The notes under the pieces are model-generated. The model saw only the letters and a program-made list of their open reading frames with translations. It had not been told where the DNA came from and did no database searches. The position numbers were made by a program, and so were the translations under genes. A DNA stretch of 64,000 bases from Aquimarina macrocephali JAMB N27 (GTDB lineage: Bacteria; Bacteroidota; Bacteroidia; Flavobacteriales; Flavobacteriaceae): the NCBI RefSeq assembly GCF_000520995.1, contig NZ_JACA01000012.1:1-64000 (forward strand), read 5' to 3'. This document shows, piece after piece, positions 35,339-43,475 of this stretch. Numbering within the stretch: the stretch's first letter is position 1; every line of letters starts with the position of its first letter.

Positions 35339-37723
35339 TTATTCTGTTCGCAAGCTTTTTATCGGATTGGCTGTTGCGGCTTTAATAGCCTGATAGCTTA
35401 TTGTAACTAAAGTGATAACTAGTAATCCTGCTATTGATAAGACAAATACCCCCCAATTTATTTCTATACGATATGTATAGTTTTGTAGCCAATTATTCAT
35501 GAAATACCATGCTAAAGGAGAAGCAATTGCCCCGGCAATTAAAATAAGTTTAAAAAAATCTTGTGTAACCAATAACAAAATATCGCTTACATTTCCTCCT
35601 AATACTTTTCTAATCCCTATTTCTCTTGTTTTTTGTGCCACGAAAAAGGAAATCAATCCATAAAGTCCCAGGCAACTAATAAAAATAGCTAATCCTGAAA
35701 ATAATTTTGACATTAGTAAAAAGCGTTGTTCTTCCTGATATTGTTGGGCTACACGCTCATCCATAAAATCAAACTCATAGATATATTTTGGAAAAATCTC
35801 TTTCCAAAGCCTTTCAATTCCTTCTAAAGTAGTTTTAGCATTTTGGCTATAAACTTTAATTGCTAATTCGTTATATGCATTAGATTGTGGAGCAATGAAT
35901 ATAGGGTTCTTTGTTTCATGAAAATTCTTATCATGAAAATCGGCAACTACTCCTACAATTGATGCTTTAATTGTAGCCCCATTAAACTCTACTTGCTTAC
36001 CTATTAATTCTTGGGAATTTGCAAGACCTAATTTCTGAGCAAGTTTTTCGTTTACCACGACTTCTGAGATCGAATCAGTGCGGTAAAAATTACGCCCAGC
36101 AACCAGTTTAAGATTAAATGTATTAAGGTAATCTTTATCCGCTAATTTTGCTGAAATCGAGAATTCTTCAAGTTCAGGTCTATTATTATATCGTACTCCT
36201 GTACCCCAATAATTACTTGAGGCTCCGGGACTCGTTAAACAAGCCGTATTATTTTTTACCCCAGAAAGATTATTGATTCGTTCTTTTAAACCTTCTAATT
36301 TTACGGTTTCTATATCTTCAGGAATTTCTACAATTACTATTGATTCTGTATCAAAGCCTAAATCTGCATTTACTGCATAGTTAATTTGTTCTCTGATAAT
36401 AATTGTTGCGACAATAAATATGATAGAAATTGCAAACTGAGAAGTCACCAATACTTTTCGAGTTAATTTTCCACCAGTATCTTTCTGGGTAAGTTTTCCT
36501 TTTAACGCCAAAGTTGGAAGGATACGTGCCAGTATAATTCCGGGATAACTGCCTGCAAAAATTGAAACACCTATCAGCAACATCAATACAAATCCAACTA
36601 CTTTAACATTAAGTAAAGAGGATATAGAAAGATCTAATTCAAAAAGTTCATTAAATGCTGGCAATACCAATATAGCAAATACTAAACCTAGTATCATCGC
36701 AAAAAAACTGATAATAAATGTCTCTGAAATGAATTGCCAAAAAAGATGTTGTCTGAAACTTCCCAGTACTTTTCTAATCCCTATTTCCTTAGAACGAGTA
36801 AAGGCTTGCGCTGTAGAAATATTGATAAAATTAATGCAAGCTACTGCGATGATAAAAAACCCTATTAACCCAAAAATCCAAAGTAAACTTACGTTGATTC
36901 CTCCATATTTATTATTAAAATGGATGTCACTTAATGCTTGTAGTTTGTAGCGATGTACATTTTTACTTTTAGGACGATGTTTTGATACCAATGAGATCAA
37001 TGTATTTTCGATCTCAGCAATATTCTGATTAGGACGAAGTAACACAAAACATTTTAATGCATCACTAATTCCTCCCCAGGAATTACTGGATAAAAAGTTA
37101 TCATAACTCTTTAAAGTTTTAAATGAAGGAAAGATTGTTCCTTGAATTACCGTTGTTTTTGGCAATTCTTTTAATATCCCTATTACTTGAATAGTTTCTT
37201 CATTTTCTAAAACAAATGTTTTCCCCAAAGCACTTTCGTTACCAAACATTTTTTTAGAAAAGCTTTCAGTGATATAAGCTGTATTTGGTTCTTCCAGCGT
37301 ATGATCTCCTAATTTTTCGACTAATGGGAAATTTAATATCTCGAAAAAATCAGATTGAGCAAAAACTATATCTTCGTGAAAACTCTGATTGGATCTATGA
37401 TCTGTACCATTAACCTGCCAATGCTCTCTTATCGTTATTTTGGAAACTTTTTCTGCATAATCATAATCTGTTTCAAAACTACCGGCAAAACCAGGAGGCA
37501 CACTTGACTCATAATCAACATCATCTCGATGCTCTTCAGTTACTACTCTGTAAATTCGATCTGAATTGTTATGAAAATTATCATATTGAAGGTGGTGGGT
37601 TACAAATAAAAAAATTAAAATAGCACATCCAAAACCAAGGGTCAATCCCAAAATATTGATAGAGGTAAATACTTTTCGTTTACGAAGAGTTCTCCAGGCA
37701 ATTTTTAAATGATTTTTAAACAT
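35339..37723 (-). CDS. MacB/FtsX-type ABC permease, array member 9 (first transcribed)
   Basis: A 794-residue double-FtsX permease and the first of the nine in the direction of transcription, just after the head-GIN gene. It starts MFKNHLKIAWRTLRKRK, with a membrane helix at about 20-43. The coupling motifs are RSKEIGIRKVLGSF (near 309) and TREIGIRKVLGGNV (near 697), and the tail is NPIKSLRTE. Being closest to the ATPase, adaptor and outer-membrane genes, it would be the most highly expressed permease if the operon shows polarity. There is no ATPase domain within the chain. Confidence 0.93.
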   Translation of the reverse strand: MFKNHLKIAWRTLRKRKVFTSINILGLTLGFGCAILIFLFVTHHLQYDNFHNNSDRIYRVVTEEHRDDVDYESSVPPGFAGSFETDYDYAEKVSKITIREHWQVNGTDHRSNQSFHEDIVFAQSDFFEILNFPLVEKLGDHTLEEPNTAYITESFSKKMFGNESALGKTFVLENEETIQVIGILKELPKTTVIQGTIFPSFKTLKSYDNFLSSNSWGGISDALKCFVLLRPNQNIAEIENTLISLVSKHRPKSKNVHRYKLQALSDIHFNNKYGGINVSLLWIFGLIGFFIIAVACINFINISTAQAFTRSKEIGIRKVLGSFRQHLFWQFISETFIISFFAMILGLVFAILVLPAFNELFELDLSISSLLNVKVVGFVLMLLIGVSIFAGSYPGIILARILPTLALKGKLTQKDTGGKLTRKVLVTSQFAISIIFIVATIIIREQINYAVNADLGFDTESIVIVEIPEDIETVKLEGLKERINNLSGVKNNTACLTSPGASSNYWGTGVRYNNRPELEEFSISAKLADKDYLNTFNLKLVAGRNFYRTDSISEVVVNEKLAQKLGLANSQELIGKQVEFNGATIKASIVGVVADFHDKNFHETKNPIFIAPQSNAYNELAIKVYSQNAKTTLEGIERLWKEIFPKYIYEFDFMDERVAQQYQEEQRFLLMSKLFSGLAIFISCLGLYGLISFFVAQKTREIGIRKVLGGNVSDILLLVTQDFFKLILIAGAIASPLAWYFMNNWLQNYTYRIEINWGVFVLSIAGLLVITLVTISYQAIKAATANPIKSLRTE

Positions 37724-37769
37724 AACTGTCGTTTTTTGATTTTCAGGATTTGATTAGAATGATGAATTC

Positions 37770-38519
37770 TTAGTTCATTTTTTGAATGATTGCTTCTCCT
37801 AAAATTATTCCTTTATTTATAGAGGGGTTTCCGTTATAAGCCACAGTTGCCTCTCCGTAAGCAGTAACTTTTAAATGATCTGAAACTCTTACTCTAAAAT
37901 TACTTTCGCCATATGCAGTGATCTTAGTATTTTCATTATTCATTCCCAAAGTATTTACCTCTCCTTCACCATACACTGTATATTTTTGATCGTTTACACT
38001 ACCCTCTTTAATTTCCAGGTAACTTTCTCCATAAATAGAAACACGTAATGAGTTTACTTTTACTGAATTCATTGTCATTTTAGATTCTCCATAGATTTTT
38101 AATCTAAAATCATCTCTTTCTATTGGACTTTTACATTCAATAATTTCTTCTCCTCGTATTGAAAGTTCTCTGAGCTGGGTATATGTTATGACAGCAGTTA
38201 CCATGGTTCCTTTATAAATAGGTTTCTTTCTTTCCCACCCATTTTCGTTTGTTTTCACTGTTTTGGTTGTTGTTTTAGCTCCATCCAAATACATACGAAG
38301 TGTGTTTCCTGAAACTTCGATATTGATCTTTTCTTGCGGCAAACGTGCATTTTTGATCATAACGTTTTCTTTCTCTCCCTGAACAAAGGTTACTTGGATA
38401 TGCGGACTTATAATTACTTTATCAAAGTGTTTTACGGCAATAGTTTCTGATTGACCTTGACATAGATTGATACAAAAAAATAATATTGCGATTGCTAAGT
38501 GGTACAAATATTTTATCAT
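37770..38519 (-). CDS. Secreted head-GIN domain protein (DUF2807)
   Basis: A 249-residue protein with a signal peptide (about 1-22, ending CQG). It consists of one long beta-helix-like domain of the head-GIN/DUF2807 family, opening with VKHFDKVIISPHIQVTFVQG. The second half has at least five short repeats around YGES/YGEG/YGEA (KIYGESKM, SIYGESYL, TVYGEGEV, TAYGESNF, TAYGEATV), each one rung of a parallel beta structure. Such proteins are periplasmic or surface-located in Bacteroidota and have no established activity. Its place between the ATPase and permease genes suggests an envelope role linked to the transporter, such as an accessory or sensor. That is inference. Confidence 0.85.
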   Translation of the reverse strand: MIKYLYHLAIAILFFCINLCQGQSETIAVKHFDKVIISPHIQVTFVQGEKENVMIKNARLPQEKINIEVSGNTLRMYLDGAKTTTKTVKTNENGWERKKPIYKGTMVTAVITYTQLRELSIRGEEIIECKSPIERDDFRLKIYGESKMTMNSVKVNSLRVSIYGESYLEIKEGSVNDQKYTVYGEGEVNTLGMNNENTKITAYGESNFRVRVSDHLKVTAYGEATVAYNGNPSINKGIILGEAIIQKMN

Positions 38520-38552
38520 GACTTTAATTTTAATAAGTTTATTTGATGCGTA

Positions 38553-39248
38553 TTACACATTGACCTTGAAAGGCTTATTTTGGCTTTCGGTCACAATTTG
38601 TCCATCAAACAGATTAATAACCCTGTGAGCATAATGAGAATCTCTGTCTGAGTGTGTTACCATAACAATGGTAGTTCCTTCCTGGTTAAGTTCGGTAAGT
38701 AAGTTCATCACTTCGATACCATTTTTAGAGTCCAGATTTCCTGTTGGCTCATCTGCCAGAATTAACTTAGCATTAGTTACTACAGCTCTGGCAATAGCTA
38801 CTCGCTGTTGTTGTCCTCCTGATAATTGCTGTGGGAAATGCTTTTCGCGATGTGCGATTTTCATTCGCTCCAGCACCTGTCTTACTTTTTGCTCCCGCTC
38901 GCTCTTTTTTATATTAAGGTAAATCAGAGGAAGCTCTACGTTTTCAAAAACGGTAAGTTCATCAATCAAATTAAAGCTCTGAAATACAAATCCAAGATTT
39001 CCTTTTCTAATTTTGGTACGTTGATTTTCTTTTAATCCGCCTACTTCATGACCGTTAAAGTGATAATACCCTTCATTAGGATTATCCAACATACCAATGA
39101 TGTTGAGTAAAGTAGATTTCCCACAACCCGATGGTCCCATTATGGCCACAAATTCTCCTGCTTCAACTTTTAGATTTACATTATTTAATGCCAGAGTTTC
39201 GACTTCCTCGGTTCTAAAACTCTTTTTTATGTTCTCTATCTGTATCAT
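38553..39248 (-). CDS. MacB/LolD-type ABC ATPase for the permease array
   Basis: A 231-residue nucleotide-binding protein with intact motifs: Walker A GPSGCGKST (near residue 40), Q-loop FVFQSFNL, signature LSGGQQQRVAIARA, Walker B LILADEPTGNLDS and H-loop VTHSD. This is the MacB/LolD/FtsE subclass that works with FtsX-fold permeases in mechanotransmission-type transport rather than channel-type transport. It lies directly after the HlyD gene (32-base gap) and before the head-GIN gene. It is the only fully canonical ATPase in this operon and is the expected engine for some or all of the nine permeases. Confidence 0.95.
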   Translation of the reverse strand: MIQIENIKKSFRTEEVETLALNNVNLKVEAGEFVAIMGPSGCGKSTLLNIIGMLDNPNEGYYHFNGHEVGGLKENQRTKIRKGNLGFVFQSFNLIDELTVFENVELPLIYLNIKKSEREQKVRQVLERMKIAHREKHFPQQLSGGQQQRVAIARAVVTNAKLILADEPTGNLDSKNGIEVMNLLTELNQEGTTIVMVTHSDRDSHYAHRVINLFDGQIVTESQNKPFKVNV

Positions 39249-39280
39249 TTTTTGATTGATTTTTATTTTCTAAATGCTAT

Positions 39281-40531
39281 TTATTTTAAAATTATTTTTT
39301 CGGCGTCTCCAAAACTATCATAGTTTGAAGTAATTACTTTTTCTCCTGCTTCTAATCCTTCTAGTAACTCATAATATCTTGAGTTTTGTTTTCCTATACG
39401 TATGGCTCTTTTCCATGCTACTTCACCCGAAGCATCTACAACAAAAATCCATTGACCTCCTGTACTCTGGAAAAAACTTCCCCGAGGTAGTAAAAGTGCA
39501 TCATTTGATGCTCCTAGCTGCAGTTTTATATTATAGCTCTGCCCAGTTCGTATGGTTTCGGGTTTTTGATCTGCAAAAACCAGATCTACTTTAAACTTCC
39601 CGTTACGTACTTCGGGATATACTTTACGAAGACGAAGTTGATACTCTGTACCATTACGATCCAACACTGCAACCAAATCTCTTTTTACCCTATCGATATA
39701 ATGTTCGTCTATTGTTGCTTCTATTTTATAATCTGTTAAAACATTTATCTGCCCTATTCGTTGTCCTTGTCTTATATTTTGCCCTATTTCTGCATCCAGA
39801 AATCCTAATTGACCATCGGCTGGAGCCCTTACATTTAAATGATCCAGACGTTCATACACCATAGAAAGTGTTTTTTGCATACGCTCCAGATCGGTATCTA
39901 ATCCCGACAAAGAAGTAGCTCGAAGGGATTTATCTTGTTCTGTTTGTAGTTTAATTATTTCATGTCGTTTTTTGGATAGCTCATAGTTTTCTTTTGAAAT
40001 TAAATATTCTTCCCGAGAAATCAATTCATCTTCAAAGAGAGCCTTACTCTGTTCATAATTTCGCTTCAATTTTTGTAATTCATATTCTGAACTCACTAAG
40101 TCTTTTTGACCTTCTACTTGTCTAGAATCAAAAGTCAACTTTGTCGAACGAAGGTCATTCTGTTTCAGAGCTAAATTACTTTCACTCGCCAAAATCTGTT
40201 CATAAAGAGCACTGTTTTCAAGCTTTAATATAATATCTCCTTTTTTTACCATCGCTCCTTCTTCAATAAGCTTTTCTGTTACTCTACCTCCTTCATAAGC
40301 ATCCATGTAAATTGTACTTATTGGAGCTACTGCACCATTAATGGTAATATAATCATCAAATTTCCCAAAAGAAACTTCTGCTATCGACAATTTTTCTTTT
40401 TCTGTTCTAAATGTAGCTGCCGAATTTCCGGATACCATTTTCCAACCTACAAAAAACAACACTATACCTATAACAATGTATCCATAATGTTTAGGTCTTA
40501 ATCCTTTTTTCTTTTCAATTTTTATATCCAT
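39281..40531 (-). CDS. HlyD/MacA-type periplasmic adaptor
   Basis: A 416-residue membrane-fusion protein with a short cytoplasmic start and one membrane helix (about residues 17-34). A split barrel-sandwich/lipoyl domain (GGRVTEKLIEEGAMVKKGDIIL near 85 and the return strand VRAPADGQLGFLDAEIG near 235) brackets a long coiled-coil hairpin (about 110-225). Beta-barrel and membrane-proximal domains follow to the end. It should connect an inner-membrane MacB-type permease to the TolC-like exit duct encoded one base upstream. It resembles MacA in layout. One adaptor gene serves nine permeases here. Confidence 0.92.
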   Translation of the reverse strand: MDIKIEKKKGLRPKHYGYIVIGIVLFFVGWKMVSGNSAATFRTEKEKLSIAEVSFGKFDDYITINGAVAPISTIYMDAYEGGRVTEKLIEEGAMVKKGDIILKLENSALYEQILASESNLALKQNDLRSTKLTFDSRQVEGQKDLVSSEYELQKLKRNYEQSKALFEDELISREEYLISKENYELSKKRHEIIKLQTEQDKSLRATSLSGLDTDLERMQKTLSMVYERLDHLNVRAPADGQLGFLDAEIGQNIRQGQRIGQINVLTDYKIEATIDEHYIDRVKRDLVAVLDRNGTEYQLRLRKVYPEVRNGKFKVDLVFADQKPETIRTGQSYNIKLQLGASNDALLLPRGSFFQSTGGQWIFVVDASGEVAWKRAIRIGKQNSRYYELLEGLEAGEKVITSNYDSFGDAEKIILK

Positions 40532-40532
40532 T

Positions 40533-41894
40533 TTATTGTGCTCTATTTATATTAAAAACAGGTAATCCGTTATAAAAATCCAATGTACTTTCATTTACTT
40601 TTAAACGTAATTGCACCTGTAGGTTTTCGTTTTGTGAGTTCGCTAATAAGTTTTTAGATTGGTTGAGTTCTATAGCACTTATCAATCCTTTTTCATATTT
40701 CTTTTGTGCTATCTCAAAAGTTAAAACCTGTGCTTTCATTTTTTGTGAACTCTGTAGGTATTCTGTACGTAATGCATCTCCCTCTTGAACAAGTTGTTGA
40801 ATCAATTTAAACATTTCTTGTTTTTGAATATCAAAATTATTGTCTGCCCTCATCATTTCTACCTTTTGTTGTTTTACACGCGAACGATTTGACCATCCGT
40901 TGCTGATAGGAATGCTAAGCGAAACTCCAACATATTTTGAGACATTATCCTTAATCTGGTTTTTAAAAGAGATAACTTCTCCTGTATTTTCATTGACATT
41001 AGTTTCATAATATCCCGTTTGATACCCAGCAAAAAAAGACAGAGAGGGGTACAAGCCCCCTCTGGCTATGGCTAATCGCTTTTTGGCTGCTTTTGCTTTT
41101 AACTCCTGTGCTTTTATGATAGGAACAAAAGTTGTGGCATTACTGTAAATAGAATCTTTATTTGCTCGAAGAATGTCTACATTCTCATCAGCTTCTATAA
41201 GAGAAGATTGAATAGAAATAGTAGTGACATCTTCTAAGTTCATTTCTTGTATAAGTTTAAGTTTTGCCGCTGCTACATTATTCTCATTTTGAGTAACCAA
41301 TAATTGATCAGCTAATAAAGCAGATTCTGCTTCATACAAATCAGCTTTTGCTTTTTGGCCAAGTTCTACTTGTCTTTTTACAAGTTTATAATTAGTATCA
41401 GATACCCCTTCTTGTTCTTTAGAAATGGTTAAAAGCCCTTCCATAAACTGAATATCATAAAAAGCAGACATCACTCTAAATGCTAATAGATATTTTTGAT
41501 GCAGCACTTCTTCATTTGCTGCTTTATGCAAAAACTTCGAAGCTTTTATCGTATTTAATTTTTGAAAACCTCTAAACAAATCAATCTCTGCATTCAACCT
41601 ATAATTATTTGAGAAAAAATCCGTGTTTACAATATTGTTATTATTAGGATCTACCGATCTTCCATATCTAATATTATAGTCTGAAAATGCATTAATATTT
41701 GGCAACAAATTTCTTACCGACTGCCGATATGTTTCTTTGTTAGCATCTTGGTTGTATTTAAAATCCTTGAGCTGTAGATTATGGCCTACAGCATAGGCTA
41801 CACAATCATCTAATGACCATGATTCTTGAGAATACATCGTATTTGATATCAAGATCAAGAGAAAATATAAGATTTTGTTTTTAGAATTTATCAT
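40533..41894 (-). CDS. TolC family outer-membrane efflux protein
   Basis: A 453-residue outer-membrane channel with a signal peptide (about 1-22, ending MYSQ) and two tandem outer-membrane efflux repeats of helical hairpins. It opens with SWSLDDCVAYAVGHNLQLKDF, the usual TolC-family first helix, and has the second-repeat QEGDALRTEYL and KGLISAIELNQSKN stretches near the end. It is the first gene of the operon, separated from the HlyD gene by a single base. Upstream are a sigma-54-like promoter and an inverted repeat in the 214-base divergent region. Confidence 0.92.
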   Translation of the reverse strand: MINSKNKILYFLLILISNTMYSQESWSLDDCVAYAVGHNLQLKDFKYNQDANKETYRQSVRNLLPNINAFSDYNIRYGRSVDPNNNNIVNTDFFSNNYRLNAEIDLFRGFQKLNTIKASKFLHKAANEEVLHQKYLLAFRVMSAFYDIQFMEGLLTISKEQEGVSDTNYKLVKRQVELGQKAKADLYEAESALLADQLLVTQNENNVAAAKLKLIQEMNLEDVTTISIQSSLIEADENVDILRANKDSIYSNATTFVPIIKAQELKAKAAKKRLAIARGGLYPSLSFFAGYQTGYYETNVNENTGEVISFKNQIKDNVSKYVGVSLSIPISNGWSNRSRVKQQKVEMMRADNNFDIQKQEMFKLIQQLVQEGDALRTEYLQSSQKMKAQVLTFEIAQKKYEKGLISAIELNQSKNLLANSQNENLQVQLRLKVNESTLDFYNGLPVFNINRAQ

Positions 41895-41933
41895 TTATTA
41901 AACACTTAAATAATATTTTGATACCAAACCCTA

Positions 41934-41950
41934 ACCTAATCTCATGCCAA
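41934..41950 (-). promoter_or_regulatory. Candidate sigma-54 promoter of the TolC-permease operon
   Basis: Read on the minus strand this is TTGGCATGAGATTAGGT. The -24 part TTGGCATG matches TTGGCACG at 7 of 8 positions. After four bases, the -12 part TAGG departs from TTGC. The expected transcription start would be about 30 bases before the TolC start codon. The divergent sigma-54 activator gene makes the assignment plausible, but the imperfect -12 element keeps it tentative. Confidence 0.45.
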
Positions 41951-42012
41951 AAACATAAACAATTGTATATCAAATACTTAAATATATAAAAATCAAAATT
42001 GAATTTTAGAAA

Positions 42013-42051
42013 TGTAAAATTATTATACAAATAGTGTCAAATAATTTTACA
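42013..42051. promoter_or_regulatory. Perfect 12-bp inverted repeat, candidate enhancer site for the sigma-54 activator
   Basis: TGTAAAATTATT (42013-42024) and its exact complement AATAATTTTACA (42040-42051) are separated by 15 bases. The site lies about 63 to 101 bases upstream of the candidate -24 element of the TolC operon and 57 bases before the activator's own start codon. That is a normal position for binding of an NtrC-type dimer. Confidence 0.5.
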
Positions 42052-42108
42052 CTCTTATATAAGTCCTATTTCAAATTTGTAGTTTTACTATGTTAACATA
42101 AATATCAA

Positions 42109-43470
42109 ATGATGCAGGATGGAAAAATTTTAATCATCGATGATAATAAGAGTGTCTTAAGCGCACTAGAAATCTTATTGCAGTTTGAGTACAAACATAT
42201 TAAGACGATTTCTAATCCAAATCAAATCTCTTCATTACAAAATTTAAGTGATTTTGATATTGTTGCATTAGACATGAATTTTTCTGCTGGTGTAAATACA
42301 GGAAATGAAGGTTTATTTTGGCTAAGAGAAATAAAGAAAAAAGCTCCTCATACTTCGGTAATTATGATGACAGCTTATGGTGCTGTTGATCTTGCTGTAA
42401 AAGCATTAAAAGAAGGAGCTACCGATTTTATATTAAAGCCCTGGAATAATGAAAAGCTATTGGCTACAATAAAGTCAGCTTTTTTACTTCGCAAATCCAG
42501 AAAAGAAGTACAAGAACTAAAACAGAAAGAAAATCATCTGAAACGAGTAATTAATCAGAACAGTAATTATATTATTGGTAATTCTAAAGCACTTACCGCT
42601 GTCTTGAACTTAGTTAGAAAAGTAGCAAAAACAGATGTCAATGTTTTGATCACAGGTGAAAATGGAACAGGAAAAGAACTAATAGCTCGTGAATTACATA
42701 GGATGTCTCCTCGTAAAGATGAAGTTTTTATTGGTGTAGATATGGGTTCTATATCAGAAACATTGTTTGAAAGTGAGCTTTTTGGTCATACCAAAGGAGC
42801 TTTTACAGATGCCAAAGAAGATCGAGCAGGAAAGTTTGAAGCAGCAAATAACGGCTCCTTGTTTCTAGATGAAATCGGAAACTTATCGCTACAAACTCAG
42901 GCAAAACTATTATCTGCAATACAAAACAGAACTGTAGTAAGGGTTGGTTCTAATAAATCTATTTCTGTAAACATACGCCTGATTTGTGCTACTAATTGTA
43001 ACCTTAATCAAATGGTAGATGATGGTATATTTCGCGAAGATTTATTATATAGAATTAATACAATTCATATAGAAGTACCTCCACTGCGAGAACGAGATAA
43101 TGACATCTTGATACTGGCAGATTTTTACTTGAAAAAATTCGCATCAAAATATGGTAAACCATCTCTTCGAATAAATACTACCGCCGAAGAAAAACTAATG
43201 GGATATCATTGGCCAGGAAATGTAAGAGAACTACAACATACCATAGAAAGAGCAGTAATTTTATGCGAAGGAAATGTATTGAAACCAACAGATTTTTTAT
43301 TAAGTACCAGTCCAGGAATTTCTTTGGATAAAGGCCCAGAAACTCTTGATGAAATGGAACGACTTATGATTGCTAAAGCACTTGACAAACATAATGGAAA
43401 CTATAGTGCTGCAGCGAATCAACTTGGTATTTCAAGACAGACTTTATATAACAAAATAAAAAAATCATAA
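42109..43470 (+). CDS. NtrC-family sigma-54-dependent response regulator
   Basis: A 453-residue regulator. It has an N-terminal receiver domain (about 5-125; acidic pair Asp11/Asp12, phosphoacceptor Asp55 in VALDMNF, Lys in LKPW) and an AAA+ ATPase domain (about 155-385) with Walker A TGENGTGKE (about 181-189) and Walker B GSLFLDEIG. A Fis-type helix-turn-helix follows at the end (NYSAAANQLGISRQTLYNKIKK). The loop that contacts sigma-54 reads GAFTDA at 230-235 where the canonical sequence is GAFTGA. The cognate kinase gene follows after five bases. Position and orientation suggest that it activates the divergent TolC-HlyD-ABC operon, and perhaps itself, from the inverted repeat at 42013-42051. 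Confidence 0.95.
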   Translation: MMQDGKILIIDDNKSVLSALEILLQFEYKHIKTISNPNQISSLQNLSDFDIVALDMNFSAGVNTGNEGLFWLREIKKKAPHTSVIMMTAYGAVDLAVKALKEGATDFILKPWNNEKLLATIKSAFLLRKSRKEVQELKQKENHLKRVINQNSNYIIGNSKALTAVLNLVRKVAKTDVNVLITGENGTGKELIARELHRMSPRKDEVFIGVDMGSISETLFESELFGHTKGAFTDAKEDRAGKFEAANNGSLFLDEIGNLSLQTQAKLLSAIQNRTVVRVGSNKSISVNIRLICATNCNLNQMVDDGIFREDLLYRINTIHIEVPPLRERDNDILILADFYLKKFASKYGKPSLRINTTAEEKLMGYHWPGNVRELQHTIERAVILCEGNVLKPTDFLLSTSPGISLDKGPETLDEMERLMIAKALDKHNGNYSAAANQLGISRQTLYNKIKKS

Positions 43471-43475
43471 AACTA

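Noticed and set aside
15696..37723. The permease array as a CRISPR-like or mobile-element repeat block
   Set aside because: The repeats are full genes with intact frames and no spacers of uniform size. No transposase, integrase or attachment site is visible.
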